Source: Kingella pumchi
Lineage (GTDB): Bacteria; Pseudomonadota; Gammaproteobacteria; Burkholderiales; Neisseriaceae
DNA: 64,000 nucleotides
NCBI RefSeq assembly: GCF_022288825.1
Contig: NZ_JAKOOW010000026.1
Location: 376 to 64,375 of the forward strand
Direction of reading: 5' to 3'
The position numbers were made by a program, and so were the translations under genes. The notes under the pieces were generated by a model. That model did no database searches. It saw only the letters and a list, made by a program, of their open reading frames with translations, and was not told the DNA's origin. Shown in pieces: positions 1 to 8,907 of this stretch (position 1 is its first letter; each line of letters starts with the position of its first letter).

Positions 1-12
1 CTATATGCCTGC

Positions 13-58
13 TTTTCAGGCTGCTTTGGGCGTTTGGCTCGCAAAGGCAGCCTGAAAA
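13..58. terminator. inverted DUS pair
   Basis: TTTTCAGGCTGC and GGCAGCCTGAAA face each other around a short spacer and can form a stem-loop. This is the usual neisserial DUS-pair terminator arrangement and may end a gene left of the window. No coding sequence is visible in positions 1-144. Confidence 0.6.
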
Positions 59-98
59 CGTTTGGCGCAAGATTGTTACTGCTTGGGCAAACGATAAA

Positions 99-127
99 GC
101 CGGCCTGTCGTTAACTGACAGGCCGGC
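99..127 (-). terminator. hairpin terminator after ntrX
   Basis: Perfect 11-bp arms GCCGGCCTGTC / GACAGGCCGGC with a 7-nt loop. On the minus strand they are followed by TTTATCGTTT, about 17 nt past the ntrX stop. This hairpin is not built from DUS. Confidence 0.75.
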
Positions 128-144
128 TCGCGTTTAACGGACGC

Positions 145-1428
145 TTAGTTTTTCTCTTTGTCGCAGGCACCACGGCGGGTAATGGTGATGCCCAGCTGCT
201 TGAGTTTGCGGTAGAGATGGGTACGCTCCAGGCCGACTTTTTGCGCTACGCGGCTCATATTGTGGTTTTCCTGGTGGATGTGGTATTCGAAATAGCGCCG
301 TTCCAACTCTTCGCGCAATTCGCGCAGCGGCAGGTCGAAATTGAAGCCGTTTTTGCCGTCGCCGCCGCTTTCCTGGTTGAACTGGTTGAGCATCCGTGCC
401 ACGGCGCCATCGTTCACTTCGCCGCAGCCGCTGTTGAGCACCAGACTTTTGACCACGCTTTTGAGTTGTTCCAAATTGCCCGGCCATTCGTATTGGCGCA
501 GCTTGGTGAGGGCGGCGGAAGTGAAACGCACGCGCGGCATGTGCTGGCCGGTGCACGATTCTTCGGCGATTTGTTCGACCAGAAACGGAATGTCGTCGGA
601 TTGGAAGCGCAGCGGCGGGATGGAAACGGTTACGCTGGAGAGCAGGCCGAGCAAGTCGGTATCTTGGGCGCCGTCGCTGATAAGCTGCGGCAGGGGTATG
701 GTGCTGGTGCAGATGATGCGGGTGCGGTGCTGGGCGGCTTTGCCGACGATGAAATTGATGCTCTTGCGGATGTCGCGCGGATATTGGGCGATGTCGCCCA
801 GATAGAGAATGCCGCCGGTGGCGCGGTTGAGCAGATCGCCGGGCATTTCGGCGATGTGGGCGGCTTTGGTGGGTTCGATCCACGGGGTATTGTTTTTGTG
901 CAGGCAGCGGGCAACGGTTTCGAAAGGGGAGCCGGATTCGCCCAAGAGCATCACCGGGCTGGTTTGCGCGGCAGCGTTTTCCACTTGCTGCATCAGCTCT
1001 TTTATCACCGTGCTTTTGCCCAGCTTGTCGAGCGAGATGGCGGCGGCAGACTGGCTGGCGTTGTATTTCATCGCCCGCTCTACCGTCGAGAGCAATTTTT
1101 GCATGGTAATCGGCTTTTCCAAGAAATCCAGTGCGCCGATTTTGGTGGCTTCGACGGCGGTGTCGATGCTGCCGTGGCCGCTCATCATCACCACCGGCAT
1201 GGTGAGCTGGCCGTTGGTCGCCCATTCTTTGAGCAGGGTGATGCCGTCGCTGTCGGGCATCCAGATGTCCAATAAAACCATGGCCGGCCGGGTTTGGTTG
1301 CGCAGCCTGCGGGCTTCGCCTGCGTTTTCGGCCAAGGCCACGGTATAGCCTTCGTCTTCCAGCGTTTCCTGTAAAACCTCTCGGATGCCGATTTCGTCGT
1401 CTACGATCAGGATGTCGGTGTTTCGCAT
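145..1428 (-). CDS. ntrX: NtrX response regulator with degenerate AAA+ domain
   Basis: Response regulator of the NtrYX pair, 427 aa from the ATG at 1428. The start overlaps the end of ntrY by 22 nt, which suggests translational coupling. The receiver domain (1-120) has D10/D11, phosphoacceptor D54 and K105. The central AAA+-like domain is degraded: the Walker A site reads GESGSPFE (163-170) and lacks the Lys-Thr/Ser, the GAFTGA sigma-54 loop is missing, and the Walker B site reads ILYLGDI instead of LFLDE. A Fis-type helix-turn-helix remains at about 390-415 (MSRVAQKVGLERTHLYRKL). NtrYX is known in Neisseria to affect respiratory enzymes. The motif losses imply, as inference, DNA binding without sigma-54 activation. 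An open frame continues upstream of 1428 but has no homology there. Confidence 0.93.
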   Translation of the reverse strand: MRNTDILIVDDEIGIREVLQETLEDEGYTVALAENAGEARRLRNQTRPAMVLLDIWMPDSDGITLLKEWATNGQLTMPVVMMSGHGSIDTAVEATKIGALDFLEKPITMQKLLSTVERAMKYNASQSAAAISLDKLGKSTVIKELMQQVENAAAQTSPVMLLGESGSPFETVARCLHKNNTPWIEPTKAAHIAEMPGDLLNRATGGILYLGDIAQYPRDIRKSINFIVGKAAQHRTRIICTSTIPLPQLISDGAQDTDLLGLLSSVTVSIPPLRFQSDDIPFLVEQIAEESCTGQHMPRVRFTSAALTKLRQYEWPGNLEQLKSVVKSLVLNSGCGEVNDGAVARMLNQFNQESGGDGKNGFNFDLPLRELREELERRYFEYHIHQENHNMSRVAQKVGLERTHLYRKLKQLGITITRRGACDKEKN

Positions 1429-3548
1429 GATTCGTTGGTTTCTTGTGCGGGTGGTAATGTGATGCTGACGCAGGCGCCGCCGCTTTGGCGGTTGGACAGG
1501 GCGATGCGTCCGTGCTGCTCTTCGATGATTTTCTTCACAACCGGCAGCCCCAAACCGGTGCCGCCGGCTTTGTCGGTTACATAGGGCTCGAACGCGTGCT
1601 GCAGCATGTGCTTGCTGAAACTCTGGCCGTTGTTGCAAACCTCTAGGGCGATTTGCCCGTTTTCCACAAAGGTGCGGATATGCACCTGCGGTTCGGCATC
1701 CGCCGCTGCCGCTTCCGCTGCGTTTTTCAGCAGGTTGTGCAGCACTTGGCGCATGGCGGTGTTGTCGGCTTTCAACTCGGGCAGATGCCCGTCCAAATCG
1801 GCGCTAAAGCGGCAGGGCGTGCTTTCGTACAACACCAAGATTTCTTCAATCAGTACGTTTAAGTCGATATTGCTCAAACGTTTGATGCCGGAAGAGCGGG
1901 CGTAGTTGCGGAAGGCTTCCACCATCACCTGCAGCGCGGCAACCTGCTTGACAATGGTGTCGGTGGATTTCTGCAGTATCTGTTCGTCGGCCTCAGCCAG
2001 CTTGCCATGCAATTTGCGTGCCAATCGTTCCGCCGACAGCTGGATGGGCGTGAGCGGATTGCGGATTTCGTGCGCCAGCCGTTTGGCGATTTCGCCCCAT
2101 GCCGCTTCTTTTTGCGCCATAACCAGATTGGTAATGTTGTCAAAAATCAACACTATGCCTTTGCCGTTTTCTTCAGGCAGCCTGACCGCCAAGCCTTGCA
2201 AAATCCGCTCGTCTTCTGCGGTGGGGTAGGCGATTTCTATGGCGCTGCCGCTTTCTTCGCTTGCCAGCAGTCGGTTGAAAACTTCGGCCAAAGTGTGGTG
2301 TTGCGGCGACAAATCTGCCCAATTTTGCCTGTTGTGGCCGATCAGTTGGCGCAGCGACAGCGCCAAAATGCTTTCCGCGCTTTGGTTGTAGGTGTTCAGG
2401 CAGCCTGAACGGTCGAGCGTGATCACGCCGGAGCTGAGACTGTCCAGCACGCGCTCCAGATAATGGCGGGCGGCTTCCTGCTCTTTACGGTGCAACTCGT
2501 CCGACACTTTGGCAATGGCCAGCTGTTCGGTCATGTGGTTGAACTGCTCGGTCAGGCGGCCGAGTTCGTCGCGGCGGGTAACGGTGATGCGGCGGCTGAA
2601 GTTGCCATGCGCCACCGCCTGCGCGCCTTCGGCCAGCAGCAGGATCGGTTCAACGAAGCGGCGGGCGAAATACAGCGCCAGCGCCAGCGAAACCAGGCTG
2701 GCCAGCACGGTTGTCAGCGCCAGGGTAATGACAAAAAAGGTTTGCAGGCCGCGGTTGGCAAAGACCAGCTCGGCATATTTCGACCAGGCCGCTTCGATCA
2801 GTTGCGCGTCTTGGGCGGTATTGGCGGGCACCGGCTGGCGGAAAAACAGCGCATAGCGTTTGCCGTTACGCTCGGGCAGCGCCAGCCAGCCGCCGGCATA
2901 CAGGGTGCCGTTGATGTTTTCCACGCCGCTTTCTTTGCCGCTCATGCGGATGCGGGTCAGTGTTTCGGCATCGAGTTCGGGCTGGCGCAGATGCAGCGGA
3001 TTACTTTCGGATACCAGCTGCGGCTGTTGTTTGATTTCCCATACCGCCACATGGCTGAACTGGCGGGCGCGGGCGGTTTGCAGCGCGTCTTGCGGACGGT
3101 TTTGCAGGCTGGCGGCGGTAAGCTCGGCATACAGCAGACCGGCCTGGTCGGTGGTTTTGCGTACCGCGCCGTCCAAAGCGCTGCGACTGAGTTTCAGGCT
3201 GCGTTCGAGCGCTTCTCTGGTGTCGTCGCCAAACCAGGAATGGATGGTGCGGGTAATCATCTGCCCCGAAACCAAGAGCAGCAGCAGCGCCGGCACCATC
3301 ACCGCCAGCGTGAAGGCGAGCGACAGGCGGCGGGCGATGCGCGAGCCGAATACGCGGCTGCGGCGGTCGCGCACAATCAGCCAGATATAACGCAGAATCA
3401 CCGCGATCATCACCGCGATCAGCGCCAGGCAGGCGCCGCCGATATACCAGAAATAGGGCGCCAGACGGCTGCTGTTGTCGGTGGAAAGAACGAGCAGGAA
3501 GAGAATGGAGAGTGCGATAAAGCCGAGAATCAGAAGAAAACGCTGCAT
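1407..3548 (-). CDS. ntrY: NtrY sensor histidine kinase
   Basis: Membrane histidine kinase of 713 aa, partner of NtrX. Transmembrane segments lie near 4-22, 34-58 and 74-97, and a fourth near 270-294 follows a periplasmic sensor loop. A HAMP region (295-345) and a PAS domain (about 365-480) come next. The HisKA box is RLAHEIRNPLTP with H493, the N-box is QVLHNLLKNAAEA (601-613), and the G-box is GGTGLGLP (662-669). All catalytic motifs look intact, unlike those of NtrX. The 3' end overlaps ntrX. The DUF4390 gene lies 43 nt upstream, an arrangement common in betaproteobacteria. The sensed signal is probably redox or nitrogen related but cannot be read from the sequence. Confidence 0.95.
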   Translation of the reverse strand: MQRFLLILGFIALSILFLLVLSTDNSSRLAPYFWYIGGACLALIAVMIAVILRYIWLIVRDRRSRVFGSRIARRLSLAFTLAVMVPALLLLLVSGQMITRTIHSWFGDDTREALERSLKLSRSALDGAVRKTTDQAGLLYAELTAASLQNRPQDALQTARARQFSHVAVWEIKQQPQLVSESNPLHLRQPELDAETLTRIRMSGKESGVENINGTLYAGGWLALPERNGKRYALFFRQPVPANTAQDAQLIEAAWSKYAELVFANRGLQTFFVITLALTTVLASLVSLALALYFARRFVEPILLLAEGAQAVAHGNFSRRITVTRRDELGRLTEQFNHMTEQLAIAKVSDELHRKEQEAARHYLERVLDSLSSGVITLDRSGCLNTYNQSAESILALSLRQLIGHNRQNWADLSPQHHTLAEVFNRLLASEESGSAIEIAYPTAEDERILQGLAVRLPEENGKGIVLIFDNITNLVMAQKEAAWGEIAKRLAHEIRNPLTPIQLSAERLARKLHGKLAEADEQILQKSTDTIVKQVAALQVMVEAFRNYARSSGIKRLSNIDLNVLIEEILVLYESTPCRFSADLDGHLPELKADNTAMRQVLHNLLKNAAEAAAADAEPQVHIRTFVENGQIALEVCNNGQSFSKHMLQHAFEPYVTDKAGGTGLGLPVVKKIIEEQHGRIALSNRQSGGACVSITLPPAQETNESCETPTS

Positions 3549-3591
3549 GATGGAAAAAAGCTTTCAGGCTGCCTGAGAGACGTGCGGCGGG

Positions 3592-4257
3592 TTAGTGCTG
3601 GGGTTTTACCTGCAGGGTCTGCCAGCCGGAATCCAGATTCCAGCTTTTGGAAGTCAGCGCGTTGATTTGGAAGGGTTTGGGCAGGTTTCCCATGCTCAGG
3701 TTGAGACGGATTTGCGCTTTGATTTCGTTGGCTTCGATATCGCTGAGCGCGTCTTTGTTGAGCACTTTCCAGTTGGCGATTGCGCCGACGGCTTTGAGCG
3801 CGGTCTGCAGGCTGTTGTATTCGGTGGAAAAGGTGCCGACGGTAATGCGGTAGCGGCGGGTGAGCGGGTGGTAGGAGAGTTTGTAGCCGACGGTGTTTTC
3901 GTTGCTGATCAGCTGGGTAACGCGAAAGCGGTAGGCCGCCAGCGTCGGTTTTTCCAGCTGGTAGGAGAGTAGAAATTCAAGCGGCACGCCCTGCTGCAGC
4001 GCGTCTTTGAGCTGGTCGGGCAGGTCGGTTTGGAAGCGGCTGCTGATGCTCAGGCGGCCGTCGGCCGTCAGCACGGCTTCGCGGCGGGTGGGCTTGATGC
4101 CTTCGGCCGCGGCACCCAGCGGCAGCGCCAGCAGTGCCAGCGCCAGCACGCACGCAGGCAGCCTTTTCAGGCTGCTTTTAAGGCGAAAAAGCAGCCTGAA
4201 AGGGGAATACGGCTCACAACGGCGGCCGTTTGCGGATAAGCGCGTAATAAAAGCCAT
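3592..4257 (-). CDS. DUF4390 protein upstream of ntrY
   Basis: Exported protein of 221 aa in the DUF4390 family, which is regularly found immediately before ntrY in betaproteobacteria; its function is unknown. A long basic N-region is followed by a hydrophobic stretch and a likely signal peptidase site (LPLGAAAEG, about residues 44-52). The rest is a beta-rich domain (LISNENTVGYKLSYHPLTRR and onward). The ATG at 4257 lies 44 nt inside rsmB. Codons 19-31 (FRLLFRLKSSLKR) are encoded by an inverted DUS pair at 4164-4202, so the true start may be a later GTG. The core assignment does not depend on that choice. Confidence 0.8.
   Translation of the reverse strand: MAFITRLSANGRRCEPYSPFRLLFRLKSSLKRLPACVLALALLALPLGAAAEGIKPTRREAVLTADGRLSISSRFQTDLPDQLKDALQQGVPLEFLLSYQLEKPTLAAYRFRVTQLISNENTVGYKLSYHPLTRRYRITVGTFSTEYNSLQTALKAVGAIANWKVLNKDALSDIEANEIKAQIRLNLSMGNLPKPFQINALTSKSWNLDSGWQTLQVKPQH
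4164..4202. repeat. inverted DUS pair inside the DUF4390 5' coding region
   Basis: TTTTCAGGCTGC and GCAGCCTGAAA arms separated by about 10 nt, immediately after the rsmB stop. In most places in this window such a hairpin is intergenic. Here it falls in the open frame that encodes the signal-peptide N-region of the next gene. Confidence 0.8.
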
Positions 4258-5479
4258 CTTGTTTGTCGTTTGGCAGCAGAAGCTGTTCGGTTACGGATTC
4301 GGCATCGGGGTGGCGGCTGAGAAAGCGGCGGCACTGTTCTTGGTTTTCTTCTTCAAACAGCGAGCAGGTTGCCAGCAGCATCCGTCCCCCGGGTTTGACC
4401 GTCTGCCACAGCGCATCAAGCAGTGCGGCTTGCTGGCGGGCGGTCTTGACGCCGTCGGCGGGACGGCGCAGCCATTTGATGTCGGGATTGCGTTTGACGG
4501 TGCCCGAGGCGGTGCAGGGAATGTCCGCCAATACGGCATCGAAAGGGCGGCCATCATACCACGCGGCCAAATCCTGCGCTGGCGCGCAGTGCAGTTCGGC
4601 CTTGAAACCGAGGCGATCGAGATTGTCTTTTACCCGCTGCAGACGCTGCGGGTCGATGTCGATAGCGGTCAGCTCGCAGTCGGCCGATTCGAGTATGTGC
4701 CCGCTTTTGCCGCCCGGTGCGGCGCAGGCATCGAGCACGCGTTCGCCGTTTTGCACGTCCAAAATCAACGCTGCCTGCTGGGCGCCGAAGTCTTGCACGG
4801 ATACCACACCTTCGGCAAAGCCCGGCAGTTTCGCCACCGGCACCGCCTGATCGAGCCGGATGCTGTGGCTGCCGAGGATTTTGCCGTCCAAACCGGCAGC
4901 CTGAAGGGTGGTCAGGTAGCTTTCGGCATCGCTGTGGCGGCGGTTGACGCGCAAGGTCAGCGGCGGGTGCGATTGGAAAGCGGTGGCGATATTGTGCCAG
5001 TGCTTCGGATAGCGGTTTTGCAGATAGGCCAACAGCCAGGCGGGCAGATTGTATTTGGCGGTGTCGTCGCGGCGGGCGGCAGCCTGAAGTTTTTCCTGCT
5101 CGCGCAAAAAGCGGCGCAGCAGCGCATTGGCGAGCGAGCGGTATTGGCCGCGGCCGATGCGGGCGATTTGCGCCACCGCTTCGTTCACCACTGCGTGCGG
5201 TGCGTTGCGGGTGTAGGCCAGCTGGTAGAGCGCCACCAGCAGCAGCGCTTCAAGCTGCGGATTAGACAGCGGACTGTTCAGCATACGGCCGAGCATAAAT
5301 TTCAGGCTGCCTGCGTAGCGCTGCACGCCGTAGGCAAGGTCTTGCAGCATGCCTTTGTCTTGCGGCGACAAATCGGGATGCGCCCGCAGCAGCGCCGCCA
5401 ATTCGTCGGCAAGATTACGGCCTTCGCCAACGGCAACAACGGTTTGCGCGGCCAGTTTCTGAACTTGGGAAAGGGACAT
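4214..5479 (-). CDS. rsmB: 16S rRNA (cytosine967-C5)-methyltransferase
   Basis: RsmB/Sun, 421 aa, methylates C967 of 16S rRNA using SAM. The N-terminal NusB-like RNA-binding domain spans about 1-140. The Rossmann methyltransferase domain carries DACAAPGGKSG (250-260), the catalytic motif DIPCTASG with C322 (the family usually has DAPCSGTG), and the release cysteine in ATCSL (C372). It lies between fmt and the ntrYX group on the same strand. Confidence 0.96.
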   Translation of the reverse strand: MSLSQVQKLAAQTVVAVGEGRNLADELAALLRAHPDLSPQDKGMLQDLAYGVQRYAGSLKFMLGRMLNSPLSNPQLEALLLVALYQLAYTRNAPHAVVNEAVAQIARIGRGQYRSLANALLRRFLREQEKLQAAARRDDTAKYNLPAWLLAYLQNRYPKHWHNIATAFQSHPPLTLRVNRRHSDAESYLTTLQAAGLDGKILGSHSIRLDQAVPVAKLPGFAEGVVSVQDFGAQQAALILDVQNGERVLDACAAPGGKSGHILESADCELTAIDIDPQRLQRVKDNLDRLGFKAELHCAPAQDLAAWYDGRPFDAVLADIPCTASGTVKRNPDIKWLRRPADGVKTARQQAALLDALWQTVKPGGRMLLATCSLFEEENQEQCRRFLSRHPDAESVTEQLLLPNDKQDGFYYALIRKRPPL

Positions 5480-5524
5480 GGTAGGGCGGTCTTGGAAATC
5501 AAATAATCAATAAGGCCAAGCTGC

Positions 5525-5541
5525 TTTCAGGCAGCCTGAAA
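5525..5541. repeat. self-complementary DUS
   Basis: TTTCAGGCAGCCTGAAA has outer arms TTTCAGG / CCTGAAA, so a single DUS can fold on itself. It sits between fmt and rsmB. Confidence 0.7.
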
Positions 5542-5555
5542 ACGGCAGGGCAGGC

Positions 5556-6482
5556 TTACAGCATATAGCCGGCACCAAGCGCATGGCCGGCGAGAAAGGC
5601 GGCGGCGTCCATGCGGCGGCTGCCGGCAGCCTGAAGCTCGGTAATCCGCAGCGCGCCGCTGCCGCAGGCCACGGTAATACCGCCGGCGTCGGCTTGGATA
5701 ATGCTGCCGGCGCGGCCGCTGCCGTTTGCCGGCTCCGCGCGCCAGATTTTCAGCGGCTTGCCCTGGTATTCGACCCACGCCGCCGGCACCGGATTGAAGG
5801 CGCGGATTTTGCGCAGCAATAGTGCGGCGTCTTGGTTCCAGTCGAGATGGGCGTCTTCCTTGCCGAATTTGGCGGCGTAGCTGACGCCGTTTTCAGGCTG
5901 CGCAACGGCTTTCAGGCTGCCTTCGCATTCCAAGCGCTGCAAGTCTTCGACGATAGCGGCAGCGCCCAGTTCCATCAGCGCGTCGTGGACGTCTTGTGCG
6001 GTATCGTGATCGCCGATGGCGTAGCGGTGTTCGCTGACGACGGCACCGGTATCCAATCCGGCATCCATCTGCATAATGCACACGCCGGTTTCGGCATCGC
6101 CCGCTTCGATGGCGCGCTGGATGGGGGCGGCACCGCGCCAGCGCGGCAGCAGCGAGGCGTGGATGTTCAGGCAGCCGTGCTTGGGCGCGTCGAGCACGGC
6201 TTGCGGCAGAATCAGGCCGTAGGCGGCGACCACCATTGCGTCGGCGCCGATGCTGCGGATGTGCGCCAGCGCGTCGTTGTTGCCGCGCAGTTTTTCAGGC
6301 TGCTCTACATTCAGCCCGAGCTCGAGCGCGGTTTGCTTGACCGGACTGGGCTGCAGTGCCATGCCGCGCCCTTTGGGACGGTCGGGCTGGGTCAGCACCA
6401 GCGGCACTTCAAAACCAGCTTGGACAATGCGTTTTAATGCGGCGGCGGCAAAATCGGGGGTTCCGGCAAAAATAATCTTCAT
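5556..6482 (-). CDS. fmt: methionyl-tRNA formyltransferase
   Basis: Fmt, 308 aa, formylates initiator Met-tRNA with 10-formyl-THF. It starts MKIIFAGTPDFAA. The catalytic residues are visible as N106 and H108 in NIHASLLPRWRGAAPI and D144 in MDAGLDTG. The C-terminal tRNA-binding domain ends with LAGHALGAGYML. It is paired with def, as is usual, although a DUS hairpin (6504-6542) separates the two genes. Confidence 0.97.
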   Translation of the reverse strand: MKIIFAGTPDFAAAALKRIVQAGFEVPLVLTQPDRPKGRGMALQPSPVKQTALELGLNVEQPEKLRGNNDALAHIRSIGADAMVVAAYGLILPQAVLDAPKHGCLNIHASLLPRWRGAAPIQRAIEAGDAETGVCIMQMDAGLDTGAVVSEHRYAIGDHDTAQDVHDALMELGAAAIVEDLQRLECEGSLKAVAQPENGVSYAAKFGKEDAHLDWNQDAALLLRKIRAFNPVPAAWVEYQGKPLKIWRAEPANGSGRAGSIIQADAGGITVACGSGALRITELQAAGSRRMDAAAFLAGHALGAGYML

Positions 6483-6503
6483 GAGCGTTTGGCAGTTTTT
6501 ATG

Positions 6504-6542
6504 TTTTCAGGCTGCCTTGATAAGCGCAAAGGCAGCCTGAAA
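6504..6542 (-). terminator. DUS-pair hairpin between def and fmt
   Basis: TTTTCAGGCTGCCTT and AAAGGCAGCCTGAAA form a stem of about 15 bp in the 100-bp gap. Because def and fmt run in the same direction, it could terminate or only attenuate transcription into fmt. Confidence 0.65.
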
Positions 6543-6582
6543 GGGTGAAAAGATAAAGCGGCAGGAAGCGGCGGCAGTATTT

Positions 6583-7095
6583 TCAGGCTGCCTGCTTCAT
6601 TTCTTTTTTGCGTTTTTTCATTTTGGTGCGGATGCGGGTCTGCTTCATCGGCGAGAGGTATTCGACAAAGAGTTTGCCGTCCAAATGATCAATTTCGTGC
6701 TGGATGCAGATGGCAAGCAGGCCGTCGGTTTCCAATGCCTGCTTGTCGCCGGCCAAATCGAGAAATTCGACGCGCACACTCTCGGCACGGGTAACGGTGT
6801 CGTACACGCCGGGCACCGACAGGCAGCCTTCTTCATAGGTGGTCTGGCCGTCTTTGTGGGTGATAACGGGATTGATCAGCACCAATAGGGAATCATGTTC
6901 TTCGGAAAGGTCGATAACGATAATGCGCTCTTGGATATTGACCTGGGTTGCCGCCAGACCGATGCCGCGTGCTTCATACATGGTTTCGGCCATGTCCGCA
7001 GCCAGCTTGCGGATACGCTCGTCCACCGCGGCAACGGGCTTGGCAACCTGGTGCAGGCGCTCGTCGGGGTGGACCAAAATCGGGAGTAATGCCAT
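6583..7095 (-). CDS. def: peptide deformylase
   Basis: Deformylase, 170 aa, removes the N-formyl group from nascent proteins. All three motifs are present: GIGLAATQ (45-51), EGCLS with metal ligand C91, and QHEIDH with H133, E134 and H137. The ATG at 7095 ([14 protein letters not shown]) matches the family start; a TTG 18 nt upstream is rejected. The C-terminus KQAA-stop is encoded by a DUS, so the stop codon lies inside the uptake sequence. It is divergent from the LysM gene. Confidence 0.96.
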   Translation of the reverse strand: MALLPILVHPDERLHQVAKPVAAVDERIRKLAADMAETMYEARGIGLAATQVNIQERIIVIDLSEEHDSLLVLINPVITHKDGQTTYEEGCLSVPGVYDTVTRAESVRVEFLDLAGDKQALETDGLLAICIQHEIDHLDGKLFVEYLSPMKQTRIRTKMKKRKKEMKQAA

Positions 7096-7329
7096 TTTGT
7101 TTTTTTCTTTCAATTGATAAATGCTATGTGTGCGTGTGAAAAATTTAAGTGAAATGTTGCATCCGGCACCACTAATGCGGGCGGGAAAACACGTTGCAAG
7201 GGGACAGAGTGTGGCAAACTTACCAATTTGCCTTTACGGAAAGCAGCGCAATACTAGCCGAAACACGGTTAAATGCACTATTATTTCGCCTATCCGTTAA
7301 AACATGTAATCCTAACCAAGGGGATGCGA

Positions 7330-8544
7330 ATGCAAAAGCCTATTATAACCCTGCTTTGTGCGGCAGGCATGATAATTTCCACTCCGGCAATGGCAGAAAA
7401 ACTGCGCATCCGGCCGAATGCGCCCAAGCAATATACCGTGAAAAAAGGTGATACCCTGTGGGGCATTTCCGGCAAATATCTCTACCATCCGTGGAAATGG
7501 CCGTCTTTGTGGAATGTAAACCGTAAGAAAATCGCCAATCCCCATCTGATTTATCCGGGTCAGGTGTTGGTGCTCTATTATGTAAACGGCCGTCCGGTGC
7601 TCGGCGTTAAACGCGGCAAGAGCAAAAAAGGCGGTATTCCCACCATCAAACTCAGCCCGAGAATGCGCGAGCTGAGCGCAGGCTACGGTATTCAGACCAT
7701 TAATGTCGATTTCTACCGCCTGTTTATGAAACACCCCCAATTCCTGAGCGCCGAGCAGGCCACCCATCTGCCGCGCTTGGTGGGCGGCCCTGACAGCCGC
7801 GTGATGTACACCAACGGCGACCGTATCTATGCCGATGGTGTGAAAGAACCCGGTAAATATTTGGTTTTCCGTATGGGCAAAGATTTGATTGACCCGGAAA
7901 ACGGCCGCAATTTGGGCAAACTGATCGAATTCAGCGGCGAAGCCTATACCGTTGCCGGTCGCGATCAGGTTTTGGCTGATCAAAGCGCCTATGAAGTTTC
8001 ATTGGAGGAGCGTCAAGACGGCAAGCGCGCAAAAAGCGTAACCGCCCACACCGCCCAAGCCATGCTGCTGGACAATGCGGTTTCCGAAATCCGCAAGGGT
8101 GATTACCTGCTGAAGAAAAACAGCGATTTCGATACTGCGTTCAACATGATGCCGCATGCCCCGGACCGTCCGGTTAATGCCCGTATCGTAGAAATCATGG
8201 ACGGTGTTTCCGAAAGCGGCACCATGCAGACCCTTATCCTGAACCGCGGTACTGCCGATGGTTTGAACAAAGGCACCGTTCTGGGTATTTACAAACGCGG
8301 CAAACTGCTCAAATCCGAATGGCGTCCGCGTGACGGCGAAGATAAAAAAGGCCGTTATGTGAATACGCCTAATCAGGAAATTGGTTTGGCAATGATTTAT
8401 CGTGCCGGCCCCCACGTATCTTCGGCGATTATTTTGGAAAGCATTACCAATGTAAGCAAAGAAGACCTGCTGGCAGAACCCGGCCGCGATCTTGAAACCT
8501 TTGGCCCCAGCAATGTGGGTAAGGAAAACATGATCCGCAACTAA
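7330..8544 (+). CDS. secreted LysM peptidoglycan-binding protein
   Basis: Protein of 404 aa with a signal peptide (about 1-22, ...STPAMA) and one LysM domain at about 35-84 (YTVKKGDTLWGIS ... NPHLIYPGQVLVL). A long unassigned C-terminal part follows. LysM predicts peptidoglycan binding in the periplasm or at the surface. The ATG at 7330 is chosen because AAGGGG ends 6 nt upstream; ATG 7324 is too close to that site. The same gene sits divergently beside def in Neisseria genomes. The enzymatic role, if any, is unknown. Confidence 0.85.
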   Translation: MQKPIITLLCAAGMIISTPAMAEKLRIRPNAPKQYTVKKGDTLWGISGKYLYHPWKWPSLWNVNRKKIANPHLIYPGQVLVLYYVNGRPVLGVKRGKSKKGGIPTIKLSPRMRELSAGYGIQTINVDFYRLFMKHPQFLSAEQATHLPRLVGGPDSRVMYTNGDRIYADGVKEPGKYLVFRMGKDLIDPENGRNLGKLIEFSGEAYTVAGRDQVLADQSAYEVSLEERQDGKRAKSVTAHTAQAMLLDNAVSEIRKGDYLLKKNSDFDTAFNMMPHAPDRPVNARIVEIMDGVSESGTMQTLILNRGTADGLNKGTVLGIYKRGKLLKSEWRPRDGEDKKGRYVNTPNQEIGLAMIYRAGPHVSSAIILESITNVSKEDLLAEPGRDLETFGPSNVGKENMIRN

Positions 8545-8907
8545 ACCTGCCGGAAACAAAAAAAGCAGCCTGAAAACTTTTCAGGCTGCTTTTTGCATCT
8601 TTAATATTTTGAAAGTTAAAAACCTTTTTCATTACTCCGTTTCACGCCTGCCCAATGCAGGCGTTTTGCCGTTTCAGGCAGCCTGAAAACTGATGAAAAG
8701 TGCTAATGGTTCGCAAATACTAAAGAATAGTTCCGACTACTCCTTTCGGATAGGGCGGTTTCCGTATTAGGGCAACTGTTTTTTTTCGGTCGGCTGCTTA
8801 AGAATGGCATTGTCCGCGGCATAGGGGTGAAACCCTGAAGCGGCGGGCGTTTCTAAGCTAAATAAGCTTGTTTTTGTGAATCATAACTTCAGGTCTTAAG
8901 GACGAAA
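8545..8907. other. intergenic region upstream of narK1
   Basis: 363 bp without a gene. It holds the LysM terminator, one DUS near 8675-8690, and the promoter region of the nitrate transporter. I found no good FNR box (TTGAT-N4-ATCAA). One TACTCCT heptamer at 8738-8744 fits the NarL/NarP consensus TACYYMT but has no partner. A small inverted repeat AAGCT/AGCTT lies at 8855-8869. Confidence 0.5.
8559..8595 (+). terminator. DUS-pair terminator after the LysM gene
   Basis: AAAAAGCAGCCTGAAAA / TTTTCAGGCTGCTTTTT with a 2-3 nt loop and a T-run, beginning 15 nt after the stop. Confidence 0.9.

Noticed and set aside
1429..1638. 70-codon N-terminal extension of NtrX
   Set aside because: It overlaps the ntrY catalytic region in another frame. 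The receiver domain starts normally at MRNTDILIVDD.
2463..3665. 400-codon plus-strand frame opposite ntrY
   Set aside because: Antisense to a complete histidine kinase; no recognisable domain, and the Gln/Gly/Arg composition is that of shadow translation.
7096..7113. TTG start six codons upstream of the def ATG
   Set aside because: The family begins MALLxIL, and the extra MKEKNK codons are A-rich leader.
8738..8744. NarL/NarP operator at narK1
   Set aside because: A single TACYYMT heptamer without an inverted partner is expected by chance; noted only in the intergenic entry.
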